In this document: in pieces, positions 27,001 to 37,900 of the stretch
How positions within the stretch are numbered: position 1 is the stretch's first letter
Layout: the number at the start of each line of letters is the position of its first letter
NCBI GenBank assembly: GCA_964023275.1
Contig: OZ029914.1
Coordinates: 46,139,838-46,203,837 of the forward strand
Reading direction: 5' to 3'
DNA from: Norana najaformis
Taxonomy: Eukaryota; Annelida; Clitellata; Crassiclitellata; Hormogastridae
DNA: 64,000 nucleotides
Notes under the pieces: generated by a model
Seen by the model: only the letters and a program-made list of their open reading frames with translations
Databases searched by the model: none
What the model was told of the DNA's origin: nothing
Made by a program: the position numbers and the translations under genes

Positions 27001-30000
27001 TTCAAGAAAACCCAGAAAACGCTAAAGAGACAACAAAACAGAATGAACATCGTACCCATGTAGGGTGGCGGCAGAGGTGCAAAGATATCCGACATTCCCG
27101 AGGGCCTCTGAGGATGACCATTCATAGCCCGGGGTGTAGGTCCAAAGAACGGGTCAGGCATCATATAGGGAGGGCTGATCAACGCCTGTCTTGGTATGAA
27201 GACCCCGCTCTCTTTGGCAACTTCCTCTCTCACCTGAAAAGCAGCCACTTCCTCATTTTCAACCGTAAATTAACAACCGAAAACATGGAAGACACATCAA
27301 AACATCTCACAAGTTATCATAGGGTCAGTTTCTGATTATGTCCCCAGGCATCTAACACCAGAATTTGGATGGTCCTAGACACACAGAAACCACTCAATCC
27401 ATCCATCTGTTGGACGGTCTTAACCAGAGAGAAACCAACCAATCCATTCACCTGTTAGATGGTAAAAGACACACTGAGACCAACCAATCCACCCACCTCT
27501 TGGATGGTCCTAGACGCACAGAAACCACTCAATCCATCCATCTGTTGGATGGTCTTAACCACAGAGAAACCAACCAATCCATTCACCTGTTAGATGGTAA
27601 AAGACACACTGAGACCAACCAATCCACCCACCTCTTGGATGGTCCGAGACACACAGAAACCAACCAATCCACCCACCTCTTGGATGGTCCCAGACACACA
27701 GAAACCAACCAATCCACCCACCTCTTGGATGGTCCTAGACACACAGAAACCAACCAATCGACCCACCTATTAGATGATAAAAGACATACACAAAACAACC
27801 AATCCACCCACCTGTTGGATGGTTTTCGGCGCTCCTTCGTTCAGATTCCTGCGCGGCTGCCACCTGTTCTGACGCAACTCAATCACATCCTGCAGCATGA
27901 AACGCACTCTCGATGGCAACTCCTGGTTCGAATGGAACGCTTTCATCCGCTCAAAGTAGGCATCCATCCACAGCTTTGCCTTCTCGTGGTCCAGACGCTT
28001 CCCGACGGTCCGCATTATCTGGCACAGGCACTCCAGGTCCTCCGACACGTCCTTGACCGCCATCTTCTTCTTCTCCAGCAGCTGCTTGATACACTTGTGA
28101 AGGATGCCCTCGTGCAGCATCTCCAGCTTCCCAAGCTCACCTGGACACAGAAAACCATCACCAACGGTCATTGCTTTCCAGGTTCAACCAGGTTAAAGGT
28201 CACCACTGGCAGCATATGAGTGATTGACAACCATTTATAAGCCATTTACCATCTCCTATGGCCAAGTAAATTCAGATATTCATGGATCATCCAGGTTAAA
28301 GGTCAACAGGTAACAAGTTAGCCGTTCAGTAACAAAACTGACACTTGTAACCATTCCAGGGTGGACAATCATGATCATCATTCACATCATGATCATCATC
28401 ATTATCATCAATATCATAATCATGATCATCATTATTCCTCACAATTTGAACTGGTAAAATATTAAGCTAAGTATGAATCTTGTGGTTTCCTATAGATTAA
28501 CAATTTCTCATTGGTTAACTAGTTGGTTTTAACACTAAACAATCTGTGATTAAAAAGGTATGCAAATTGAGGTAATATTGACAGAAATTCAAATATATGA
28601 TAAATGCGAAACAGTACAGAAATCGGGGGGCACCCACCAATAAATTTGATATTGCCAAGCATCTTGTGCTTGGCAATAAGACACTGCTCCCTCTCGTCAG
28701 CTGTAAGCGGGCCATCTCTCTCAAAGACTGAAAGTAACAATTCACAAACAATATAATTCACTTCAGTACAAAGCACCTCTGAAAGGATGTCTTGAAATGA
28801 CAGGGGCTACATAAATACTCTGAATGAATGAGTTAATGAATGAGTGAATGATTTAGTGAAGGAATGAATACAAAGCACCTACTGAATGGCTTGAAGCCAC
28901 AGGTGCTATATAAATGCTCAGAATGAATGGATTCAGTGAATGAATGACTGAGTGAATGAACGGAACGTTACACAAGCCCTCTAACCTTCTGTGGCACGTG
29001 AACGATTTTGAAATTCATCCTGACACTTGCTCAGCAGCAGCTTGCGGAAAGTCTAAAACAAAAGCAAACCCGGCTCTTTTTCACAACCATGGACTCCAGA
29101 AACTAAGCAGTCTCGTTGTACATTCAGACATTCACACGAAAATCCAAACGACAGATAAAGGGGAAAGAGGCATTCACATCAGAATTTAAACGACAGAGGA
29201 AGACAGGCCAAAGCAAGACATGTATACTCAGAATAATCAAAATTACAAGAAGCAAAAATAAAAAGAAGCATAAGATCATGTTATGAAGTATGTGGCAGGG
29301 TGATCTGTCGAGTTGCACTAGGTCTGTAATCCAACAATTGTGGGTTCATGCCTGCTGAATGAACTCTGTTTAACGACCCTGTAGAAGTCGTTTCTGCACA
29401 TTCATCTTGCGCCTCAGGTTGACATAAACCTTGCGCTCGTAATAAATGAAGTAAAGGAATAAACTAAATAAATAATACTGTTGTAGATAAACCTTGTGCC
29501 AGTAATAAATGCAGTAAAGAAATAAGCAAAATAAATAATACCGTTGTATCTGAGGACGGCGGCTCAAAGTTGGGCGCATCCTCACACAAGCGATGGCACA
29601 GCTGAGCATACAGCGAACTGTATTTGGGCTCGTCCAAAGCCTTCTCGAATATCTACAACCAGATTGGCAATCCAATCACTAACAACAATTGCATTAAACA
29701 GTTATTAACCTACTCTAAAGATTTCTATAGCACCATTATTATAATGCCCTAGGCATCAGTTGACGGCCACTTCAAGTCAAAATCACAATCCAAAAACATA
29801 ATACGTTGGAGAAGCTGGGTCAAATTCCGCTAGGTCCAAGAAATCTGACAATTAGATTTTGCTAAAACTGATCTGACTATAAAACGTTGATTATTACCTA
29901 CTACAAAGACAAAGAAAACGATCCTGATTCAAACACCAACATTTAAAAACATAAGAAAAAAGAAAATACTAAGCAGAACTTACCAGAAGAATTATACCCT

Positions 30001-31217
30001 TTAGGACTGTCTGTGATTCAATACCAACATTAAGTAATTCTAAACTCAACTTGTCAAACTTCTCGGGTGTCAATTTATTGAGGATACTGCACACAAAAAA
30101 CAAAACAGTAAATTAGATCACCTAAAATCCCTCCAACCAACTTGCAACTACACTTTTTGTACAGTTAAAGAACAGCAGAAAGTCAGTTCGTTGAAAGCCA
30201 ACCTCGAGAGCCAGCCACGGGTATGAAGTGCTCACAGCTGCCGTTTCTTAGCTTTGAATAAAAAGATGGACAGTCAGTCCACTGTAATCTGAAGCTCCCA
30301 ACAATGCCCTATAGATTGAAGTACTCGTTTTTTAAGACTTCACACGTGGACATAATTGGAATAGAAATCTTGAAAAATATTTCTATCCTGGACTCCTGGC
30401 ACAACAGAATAAATTGACAAACTTGCACAAAATCTGCAGTGATCAAACCAACAGACACTTGCCACCAGACACTGCTGTTTATTACCAGACACTGTGGTAA
30501 CTAACTACACACAAATTTAAAACACACTAGATACACAAATCACATATATTTAAGTACATATTAAATACCTGTAAAATTATACCAAAAAAATAACAAAATA
30601 AACATGTAAACAGAGAAATCAACGTTTCTCGGCCCGGATCGTTACCCTCGGACTTTGCGGAAAATAGCATCATTTCGTTCGCTCTGGTTGCTGAAGCTGG
30701 AGCCCTGGTTTACGCTGACAGGTAGCCATCGTCTCGAGCTTGGATTATTGGCAGCACTGTTGGCACCTGCAGATGATGAAGGGGATGAACTCTGGGGTGG
30801 TCTCTCGTCCCTGCTGCATACAATACAGACACAAGAACCTCAGAGAAAGCAACAGCTACAGAACACAATGCCTTAAGAAGAGCTGTTCCTTCAGCCAACC
30901 CCAGAAGATAGCCGCTGGTACAAGTTAGCAACTTCATTTATTAATATCTTTCATTTCAATCTAAATTTTATTAAAACTACTCTGAAGTCATTTCCAGATG
31001 GAAAAATAAATGAAAGATTTGATTAAATAATCAAATTACTGAAATAATTTACTAATATTATTATTTCCAATTGTAAATAATTCAAAGACTGACTAAGTGT
31101 AATGTAAAACGATGTACTATTGCCATCCTTCGATGTAATGTAACAAGCCTGTGACGTAAGTGCTCACCTTCCTCCGACGCGTCGAGAAGCACCACCCTGT
31201 TTTGCGTTGCCGTCCAG
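18004..31217 (-). CDS. EIF4G2: eIF4G2/DAP5/NAT1 homologue, non-canonical translation initiation factor
   Basis: Twenty-one coding exons: 31217-31168, 30810-30646, 30086-29984, 29652-29542, 29052-28986, 28727-28638, 28140-27812, 27233-27056, 26604-26509, 25953-25705, 25467-25019, 24552-24427, 24058-23976, 23597-23545, 23065-22986, 22331-22073, 21574-21376, 20860-20746, 19470-19374, 18963-18842, 18063-18004. Phases join to 3081 bases, 1026 codons plus TAA. MIF4G spans about residues 65-300 (ERNDAIFRKVRG, LNKLTPEKFDKL, ECLCQIMRTVGKRLDHE), MA3 about 665-790, and W2 about 830-1026, ending NNWLTWLEQSDEESEDEN. Human DAP5 has 907 residues; the excess is a Gly/Gln/Pro/Met-rich linker in exons 10-11, including a poly-Q run. 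Family knowledge: it binds eIF4A and eIF3, lacks the eIF4E- and PABP-binding parts of eIF4G, and drives cap-independent or alternative initiation. Start codon, GC donor and NAGNAG acceptor are listed separately. Confidence 0.95.
18350..18600 (+). mobile_element. RTE-like LINE ORF2 C-terminal fragment
   Basis: Plus-strand frames encode pieces such as KWIGHTLRDDS and RKKRGRPRQM, typical of the tail of non-LTR reverse transcriptases of the RTE type. It is broken and lies in DAP5's last intron in antisense. Confidence 0.65.
19266..19350. repeat. 27-bp minisatellite, three copies, next to DAP5 exon 19
   Basis: Three 27-base units beginning TGCAGAAATGCACTGCTG, plus a degenerate fourth that runs to the donor of exon 19 at 19373. 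Confidence 0.85.
19775..20420. repeat. Two-unit minisatellite (23- and 16-bp), DAP5 intron 18
   Basis: The array mixes a 23-base unit (TTAATGAATAATGAATGAAA then TGC) and a 16-base unit (TTAATGAATGAAATGC) that lacks the AATAATG insert. It occupies about half of the intron and decays at its right end. Confidence 0.9.
24880..25010. repeat. CAGA microsatellite beside the DAP5 exon 11 donor
   Basis: Degenerate CAGA/ACAC repeats reach within about eight bases of the donor at 25018, so on the minus strand the intron opens with a TCTG-rich pyrimidine tract. Confidence 0.85.
25960..26245 (-). repeat. 36-bp minisatellite carrying 5' splice-site-like units, DAP5 intron 9
   Basis: About seven to eight units of roughly 36 bases. 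On the minus strand most contain GGACAGGTAAATAAA, a close match to a consensus donor, followed by TAATGGTGCACCTGA. The array ends just upstream of the exon 10 acceptor (25954). Confidence 0.85.
26503..26511 (-). other. EIF4G2: GC donor (GC-AG intron 9 of DAP5)
   Basis: Exon 9 ends AATTCAG and the intron begins GCGAGTCT. The next exon begins after TTGAACAG with GTGGAGGAG. Phase 1 on both sides requires exactly this junction, and no GT lies at a position that keeps the frame. The rest of the donor fits the strong consensus typical of GC-AG introns. Confidence 0.85.
27367..27816 (-). repeat. 45-bp minisatellite built on the DAP5 exon 7 / intron 7 junction
   Basis: Ten 45-base units; the last overlaps the authentic donor (exon ends at 27812). 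On the minus strand units read ATCCAACAG|GTGGGTGG or close variants. Seven of the nine intronic units keep AG|GT (GTGGGTGG, GTGAATGG or GTGGGTCG); two have AG|AT. Units 1-3 and 4-6 form a 135-base higher-order repeat. The array covers most of the 578-base intron. Confidence 0.92.
28780..28960. mobile_element. L2-like LINE/SINE 3' tails with (GAAT)n
   Basis: Two short remnants end GGTGCTATATAAATGCTC or similar and run into GAATGAATG repeats, typical of L2-type 3' tails. They lie in DAP5 intron 5. Confidence 0.55.
30808..30818 (-). other. EIF4G2: NAGNAG tandem acceptor of DAP5 exon 2
   Basis: The acceptor reads TATGCAGCAG|GGACGAG. Use of the distal AG gives GGR-DERPP; use of the proximal AG adds one codon, giving GGSRDERPP. 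Both keep the frame. Confidence 0.7.
31215..31217 (-). other. EIF4G2: Proposed CUG start codon of DAP5
   Basis: The frame of exon 1 reads CTG GAC GGC AAC GCA AAA CAG, then GGT GGT GCT (GGASRR). There is no in-frame ATG, and an in-frame TAA lies five codons upstream. The CTG has A at -3 and G at +4. Human DAP5 starts at GUG with exactly seven residues (MESAIAE) before GGASR; this CTG also gives seven (MDGNAKQ). A GTG four codons upstream is the alternative but has T at -3. Confidence 0.75.
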
Positions 31218-33634
31218 TATTATGATCACTTACTCTCAAATGAACTGATAATCAGTTTATAAAAAGAAAAACAAAAAGACTCTTTAACCTACAAAATACA
31301 ACAAAAGCCAATTACTCTCAAATGAACAGATAATCAGTTTATATGAAGAAAAAAAACTCTAACCCCAAAAAACAAACAAAAGCCATTAGTTTTGCTGGTC
31401 ATAATAATTATTATAATCCTGTCATATGATCGTCTTTAAGACTTTGCAAATTTTAACTGGTGACCCATCACTGAACTTAGTCTCACTAGATCAACTGATC
31501 TTAAAATTTCATTTACTTTTTATTTTAAAATAATAAATTTATTACATTACTCTTACAGAAATGCTCTGAAAACCTCCAAAATGGCTCTTTTATTTCATCA
31601 TTACTTTTCAATTACACTATTCCATTTAAGTTCAATAAAAGACCAAAATTTCTTAAAACTTCTGGCAAAGTCTTGGTTGATGTCCGTTAGCTTTATAAAC
31701 GTATAAAAATATGGCCACCCTAGAGATCATGAAAGGAAACAGTGCATTGTCGGATAACAAAAAGTTATCCAATAAGAAATAAGTACGAACTGAAAAGCCA
31801 ATTTGGAACAAGTGACCATATGTTTCTCACATATATGAAGCAGTTTGCACGGTGCAGAGCATTTTGCAGTGAAAACATGTTCATAAACTTTCTTTTTAGG
31901 TATCTTGTCAAATTATTCAGTTTAACAATTGTAATAAATAAAAGTATTTAATAAAACTCTTGTATTACTCTCTTGCTTACTTATTTCTTGTTGGATAACT
32001 TCATACAGGCCTGTTATGCTCTATTTTCTGTTGCAATCAATGGTGACCATATTGTTCTTAGGTAAGCATAATTAAACAGATATCAAACGAGATTTATCCA
32101 AACTTCTTAATACATTTCTTGTACGGATTTCACACTGCTCAAAGTATTAGCTCCCTTCTTTCAATCAAGTATCCGCTTTCGACACAATTTAAACAATGCT
32201 CAAGCTATAGTTAATATCAAGTTTTATAAAATCTGGCGCTGTATAAAAAATCAAATTGGCGCTATATAAAAATCTAATTTCTAATTAAGTACGGTTGTCT
32301 CAAACGGAAATCATTTGCGAACTCAACCCCAGAAAAATCAGGCAAATGCTTATTTAACAACGCCGTCATATCGAGATAACTGGCGTAATTCAGACAAAGA
32401 AACTTCTCAAAATTTGTAGTCGTCATTGCAGAGATGTCCCGGAAACAGTCTCTACAATTCAAACCTTTAAAAATACTGCAGAAGAAAAACTAAATCCAGT
32501 ATTATTCAATAAAATATAATAAAAATACTGGAAATGGTAATTCGCACAATGGATGATCTATCTGGTTCAGACAAGACGGCCTCTCATATCGGAAGGAAAC
32601 GCTCAAGTTTTACTCAACAAATACAGCGATCTCTTGTATATAACGTTTTGTACTAACTAAAGCCGATCCTTAATAATGTTTCTGAGTTACCTGTTACTCT
32701 ATTCAGCAGGAAATTTTATATATTAAAACGAAATATCAAAAAAGACAAAGCAACCAGCAAACAGAAATTCATTCATTAACGCAAACTATCCCGGAGTGCA
32801 CTGCGGTAGCGATTGATTGCGAAATAGTTTAATAAAAATTATTAAGGTTTTCTTTAGAACAAGTTTTAAAATTACAAATGAATATTTTGGCTATATAATT
32901 AATTTTAAAAATTAAATAGTTTAAAATATTGAGTAAATAATTTGAAATTTAAGAAGTGCGTAATTGAGTCTAAAACTTTATATAGCGCAATATCTAACAT
33001 AATATAACATGCCGGCGTGTTGACTCAATGTGATTTGCTCTGCGCCTCGGGTGAGATGCAGAAGCAGAAAAGTTAATAGACAGATGCATAATTGGCAAAC
33101 ATAATAAAATTGGCTAACATAACATGAACTATATGTCACCAAGTTTGCTAAGAATGCTTTAATCTTTTGGAAACGTCACAGCTCCCAAGCAGCTTCATAT
33201 TTGTCAGCCTCACCCATATTGTTTTTGACTAAGCCTTTAGATAAATTGGTCCCATGACTTAGCTTTTTGGCGCTGAAGAGACCGGAGATGTTGGTGATGA
33301 TAGACTTGTGACTCATAAAAAGTACAGAATTAGCCTAGATCGTGTTCAAAACGCTTAAAACAGGAACTCGTTAATGCAGTTATATTTGATATCTCTGGTA
33401 TCGCCGATCCGTTTCTCAGTGTAGCTGGGAGTGATACCATCATTTCAGACATTCTTAGTATGGACTCAAGAACATTCCTTGGTATCGACTGTGCATCGAA
33501 AATACAATTTAGCTGTTGAATAAGTGGCTATTGATCGAAATACTAGAGAGGATACATATGTATATTTTTGCGATCAAGGCCGTAACTGTAGTTCCATATC
33601 TTTTCAACAGGTGGCAGACTGCAACAAATAAGAC
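31218..33634. promoter_or_regulatory. Divergent intergenic region between DAP5 and the sorting nexin
   Basis: 2.4 kb separates the two start codons, which face away from each other. It should hold both promoters and any 5' UTR exons. It is AT-rich with no clear TATA or CpG block. Near 32.22-32.28 kb two short GGCGCTATATAAA motifs look like L2 tail remnants. Transcription starts were not located. Confidence 0.5.
31230..31390. repeat. 82-bp tandem duplication with a 15-bp palindrome, DAP5 5' region
   Basis: Two diverged copies begin TTACTCTCAAATGAAC at 31230 and 31312. Copy 1 contains the perfect palindrome AACTGATAATCAGTT (31243-31257). On the minus strand a T-rich tract then TTATCAG precedes exon 1, so this is also a possible 3' splice site for a 5' UTR exon further upstream. 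Confidence 0.75.
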
Positions 33635-34916
33635 ATGGCGGATGTTCAGGTGGAGTTAATACACCAGTCGCTTTCGGCAAAATTTCGCTCGTTATTTATG
33701 AAATTGTTTACAATTAATAATTATTATTAACAGACGGCGATGGAACTCTCATTTTACAGGGGATTTATTTGAGTTATTTATGTTGACAGGGCTGAATGAA
33801 TGGGGGCGATACTGTTACTTTAGAAAAACTTCCTGTCATGCGATGAGTTTTATATAGCGCCAGTCTTATTTATGTGAGTTGTAGTTATTTTACACACGTC
33901 TTAAGACACTGATATCCATGCACTGCAGGACAATGCATTTATTAGAAACTACAGATATGGCACTAATTTTTAGATCTGCCTAAATCCGGTTAATGTTCTG
34001 TATATCTTTGTGTTAAATATTTTAGTGCAAGGCTTTTATTAGGCGGGTTTAGAATTGTAATTTATTCTTGATGTGTGTTTCAGTTATGTAGTTTTATTGA
34101 ACCTTTTTTTTTGTTCAGCACCAATGATTCTGTAATCGATTAAAACTTGCAGCAAACTGATCTGTATTGATTGGACTTTGGGGCAGATTTGATACCCCAC
34201 AGGATGGAAATTTAAATGCAGAGTTATGGCATCATTTTAGAAAACATAAAGATAAAATGATGGATTTCAAAAGAGCAACAACATATGCTGCCCTACGTGC
34301 ATGCACTCTGTGGACTTCAGCGATTGTTGCATTAAACATTAGCACCTTGTAAGTTTTTAAGTTAGATTATTGCAATAGATTAGGTTAAATCTATATTTAT
34401 AAGAGATGTTATGACTGTGACAATCTTCCCGTGAAAAAGCAAGATAAATTAGTTTATGAAGTTTTATTGCAGGCGCGAGCGTTATTTGACTTTGAAAGTG
34501 GAGGACCTGGAGAACTGTCTTTCTACACCAATGAAATTCTGACAATCCTAAGACAGGTAGGAACTGACCAGTCAACTTTACCTAACCTTGGACAGTTAGG
34601 AAATTGGTGTTAGGGGATCTGACCGCAAGTTTAGTGTGGATTTTTTGTTTATTTATTTTTGTTGCTAAGCTTTTTGTTCTTAATGACTTTAACACCATTT
34701 AGGCAGTGCTTTTATGAGGTACTTCAGAGGCGCTTTATTAAGTGTTTGCATTTATGATTGAGAATGAGTTCTGGCATGTGTTAATGTTTGTTGTTTTAGG
34801 ATGTGGGGGCCGGGTGGTGGGAAGCAACCAATTCCCGAGGTGTCCGAGGTTTAGTCCCGGAATCATATCTAGAGGTAAATACTATGTTATCAAATCAAGG
34901 CTGTGAATGATACAAA

Positions 34917-34991
<75 letters not shown>

Positions 34992-37900
34992 ACAGAGACA
35001 GACAGATAGAAAGAGATGCTGACAATGAGAAAGACAGACAGAGAGGTTGAAACGTACAGATACAGACAAGAATGGGAAGAAAGGAATAATGGAAACAAAT
35101 AGTCACTCAGTAAACAGTCAGTAAACCTCTGCTGTCATAATTCTTTTATGACAGCAGAGGTTTATGGACGCCGCAGTCGGCAACAACAAAAGAAGAGATG
35201 GCGAGACATGTTTCAACAAGACCTAAAGCTCCTCAGTTTGAAGAAAGAAGATACCGGAGATAGAAACAAATGGAAAAGAATGATTCCTGTAACTGACCCC
35301 TCCCCTTGGAGGGATTAATTCCAGTCAGAAGGAGAAGGAGAAGTAAACAGACTTTTATTTGGTTTGCTTCAAACACTATGGCATTATTTCTGCAAGTCAG
35401 TAGACTGTTCAATTTCTTATTAACTCTCAATCAGCTCACTGTCAAGCAGTTCACAGACTGAGCCTTACCTTAAACCTCAATCAATAACTAACCTATTATT
35501 TTTATCATAGATAACTTCTCTGCCAGAGCCATCCATTCCGCCACCTCCTCCCCCCACGAAAGTCGTCCAGCCGACCCGGACGTCGGCATGGCAACCGCCC
35601 GCGTTGCCGGCCATGAGATCAAACAGCAATCAGCAGGTGGCGCCACGAGGACAAGAGAGCTACGAAGACTGGGACGACGACGATTGGGATGACAACTCGA
35701 GCACAACAACGGAAAATCCTGTGAGTTCCACTTTAATCTCGTCTTAATCTTGCTGCATGGGTTCCACTTTAATCTTGTCGTAGACTACCTACATGAGTTC
35801 CGCTTTAATCATGTCTTAATCTGGTGCCCTGTAGTGAAATTGGCTATAAAACAAGTACTTAGCTAAACAGTGTTATTGGGAGAATCAGACAGCAAGGGAG
35901 AGGGCCATCCAAGTTCTTCAGAAGTCCAGAAAAAGGACCATATTATATGAATTCTGGTTTTTTAAAGCATTTAAAAACAAAGCTCCCAAGAGACAAGAAT
36001 GGGAAGAAAGGAATAATGGAAACAGAATAAGAATTTGTTATTACTCAACCTTGGTGTAATGTGGAATTTGTCGATGTTTCCAATTCAGCGAGCACTTCAT
36101 GGGAATTCCAGTGTGCATTATAATCAATATTTATTTGAGTTAGGTGTCTTAATGACGAGTTTGATGGCTTAGTCCAGTGCTGGCTGTTTCTGATTAGGAC
36201 GTCCCTGGTGGCTCCGAGTATTCCACGATCAATGATCAAGCGCTTGATAATCGAGCCATGCGGCGTTCAGAAGAGAAGACTCGTGGCCACGGAGGAAGCG
36301 TGCGCATTCCGTTCAACAGGTAGGATAATAGCACCTACCTGTTCAACAGGTATGATTGTGACACCTGTTCAGAAGGTATGATAATGATACCTATTCACTA
36401 TTAACACCTGTTCAACAGGTATGATCGTGACACCTGTTCAAAAGGTATGATAATGATACCTATTCACTAATAACACCTGTTCAACAGGTATGATCGTGAC
36501 ACCTGTTCAGAAGGTATGATAATGATACCTATTCACTAATAACACCTGTTCAACAGGTATAATTGTGACCTCTGTTCTACAGGTACAGACATGACACCTA
36601 TTCAGTAATAACACCTGTTGAACTGCTACGATCAAAGGATCATTCAGGCATGATCATTCAGTGATTATGATTATAGCATGTGTTTAGTAGGTAGGGGCAG
36701 GATCATGACATAAGGCCAGCAGGTACATCTGAGTACAGCTACAGTGCTGTATGTTTTCTGTGTTGAAGGTTTTCTACGTTCACAAAGATGGGTGGAGATG
36801 CCTACTTGTTTGAGCCATCAGTTAATGTTCCCGAGTCAGATAAGAAAATCGTCATCATTGTACGTATCACGTCTTTGTTTTGTTTTATTTTGTATGGTAA
36901 TTGTAACTGTGCAGGAACTTTTGCTTAATGCCTCTTAAGAACCTGACAGACGTTGATGTTATGTCAGTTAGTTACTTCAATTACTTCTTCATGCTTTATT
37001 GCACTCACTTATGGGGCATGGTAGCCAACTGGTTAGAGCAGAGTATGGGTTGGTAATCCTTCTGAGATGATTACTGTGCACAGACTTTTAGCAAATTCTT
37101 CACTCACAACTGCTCAGTGCCATCGACTGATGCTGTCGTTTGATAGTGCCGCTTAATAAATGCAGAAATACTAATAACAGGATCTAAAATTTACTAATTA
37201 ATTTGTGTTGTTTATTCAATGATAGATCACTCCATGACTTAGTTGGCTATGCTTGATCGTTAGATGATTGTGACAGTCCAATGTGGTATAAAGTAAAGTA
37301 TCCCCTATCCCACAAATGAAATGTAGGAGAGGCGCTCATCTCCTTATCTTGGCCCTTGAGCGAGCCGTGGTTGAAGCCCAATGTCCTGTGTTGTGTAGGG
37401 TCATTTAATCTTGCTGTTCATTATCTTTGTATTACAGGATGGTACAGATGGTCCAGTGTGGAAACAGCTCGACCATCCTTACATCTGTTCAATCAAATCG
37501 CCAAAGAAAGAAACAAAATTTCATGGCATGAAAACCTTTATCGCTTATCAGCTAACGCCAACAGTGAGATCCTTAGTTTCACTTTCTTTTTCAAATCAAA
37601 ACTCCCAGAGGCTTTTATTGTACGAATATCACTTTTGCTTTTAAATGGATACAAATTTTTTAACTAAACAAAAATTAGACTATTTTTGTGATTGTCAGTC
37701 AGAAATAATTTGTGTGATTTGTGTGCGCTGCTAGAGGACTTGGCTAAAAATGAGTGCATTGACCGTACACTCGGTAGAAGGATCAGACGGCAAGGACTTT
37801 TTCTTTTTAGTTTGGGATCTGATTAGATCATTTCTTTTGTTTTTCTTATCTGTTTTTTTGTTTGCTTGACATTTTTATTTAACGTATTTTTGGTTTTCAT

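Noticed and set aside
27365-28219. 284-codon plus-strand frame
   Set aside because: Its first half is the 45-bp repeat (15 codons per unit) and its second half is antisense to DAP5 exon 7, which has clear homology on the other strand.
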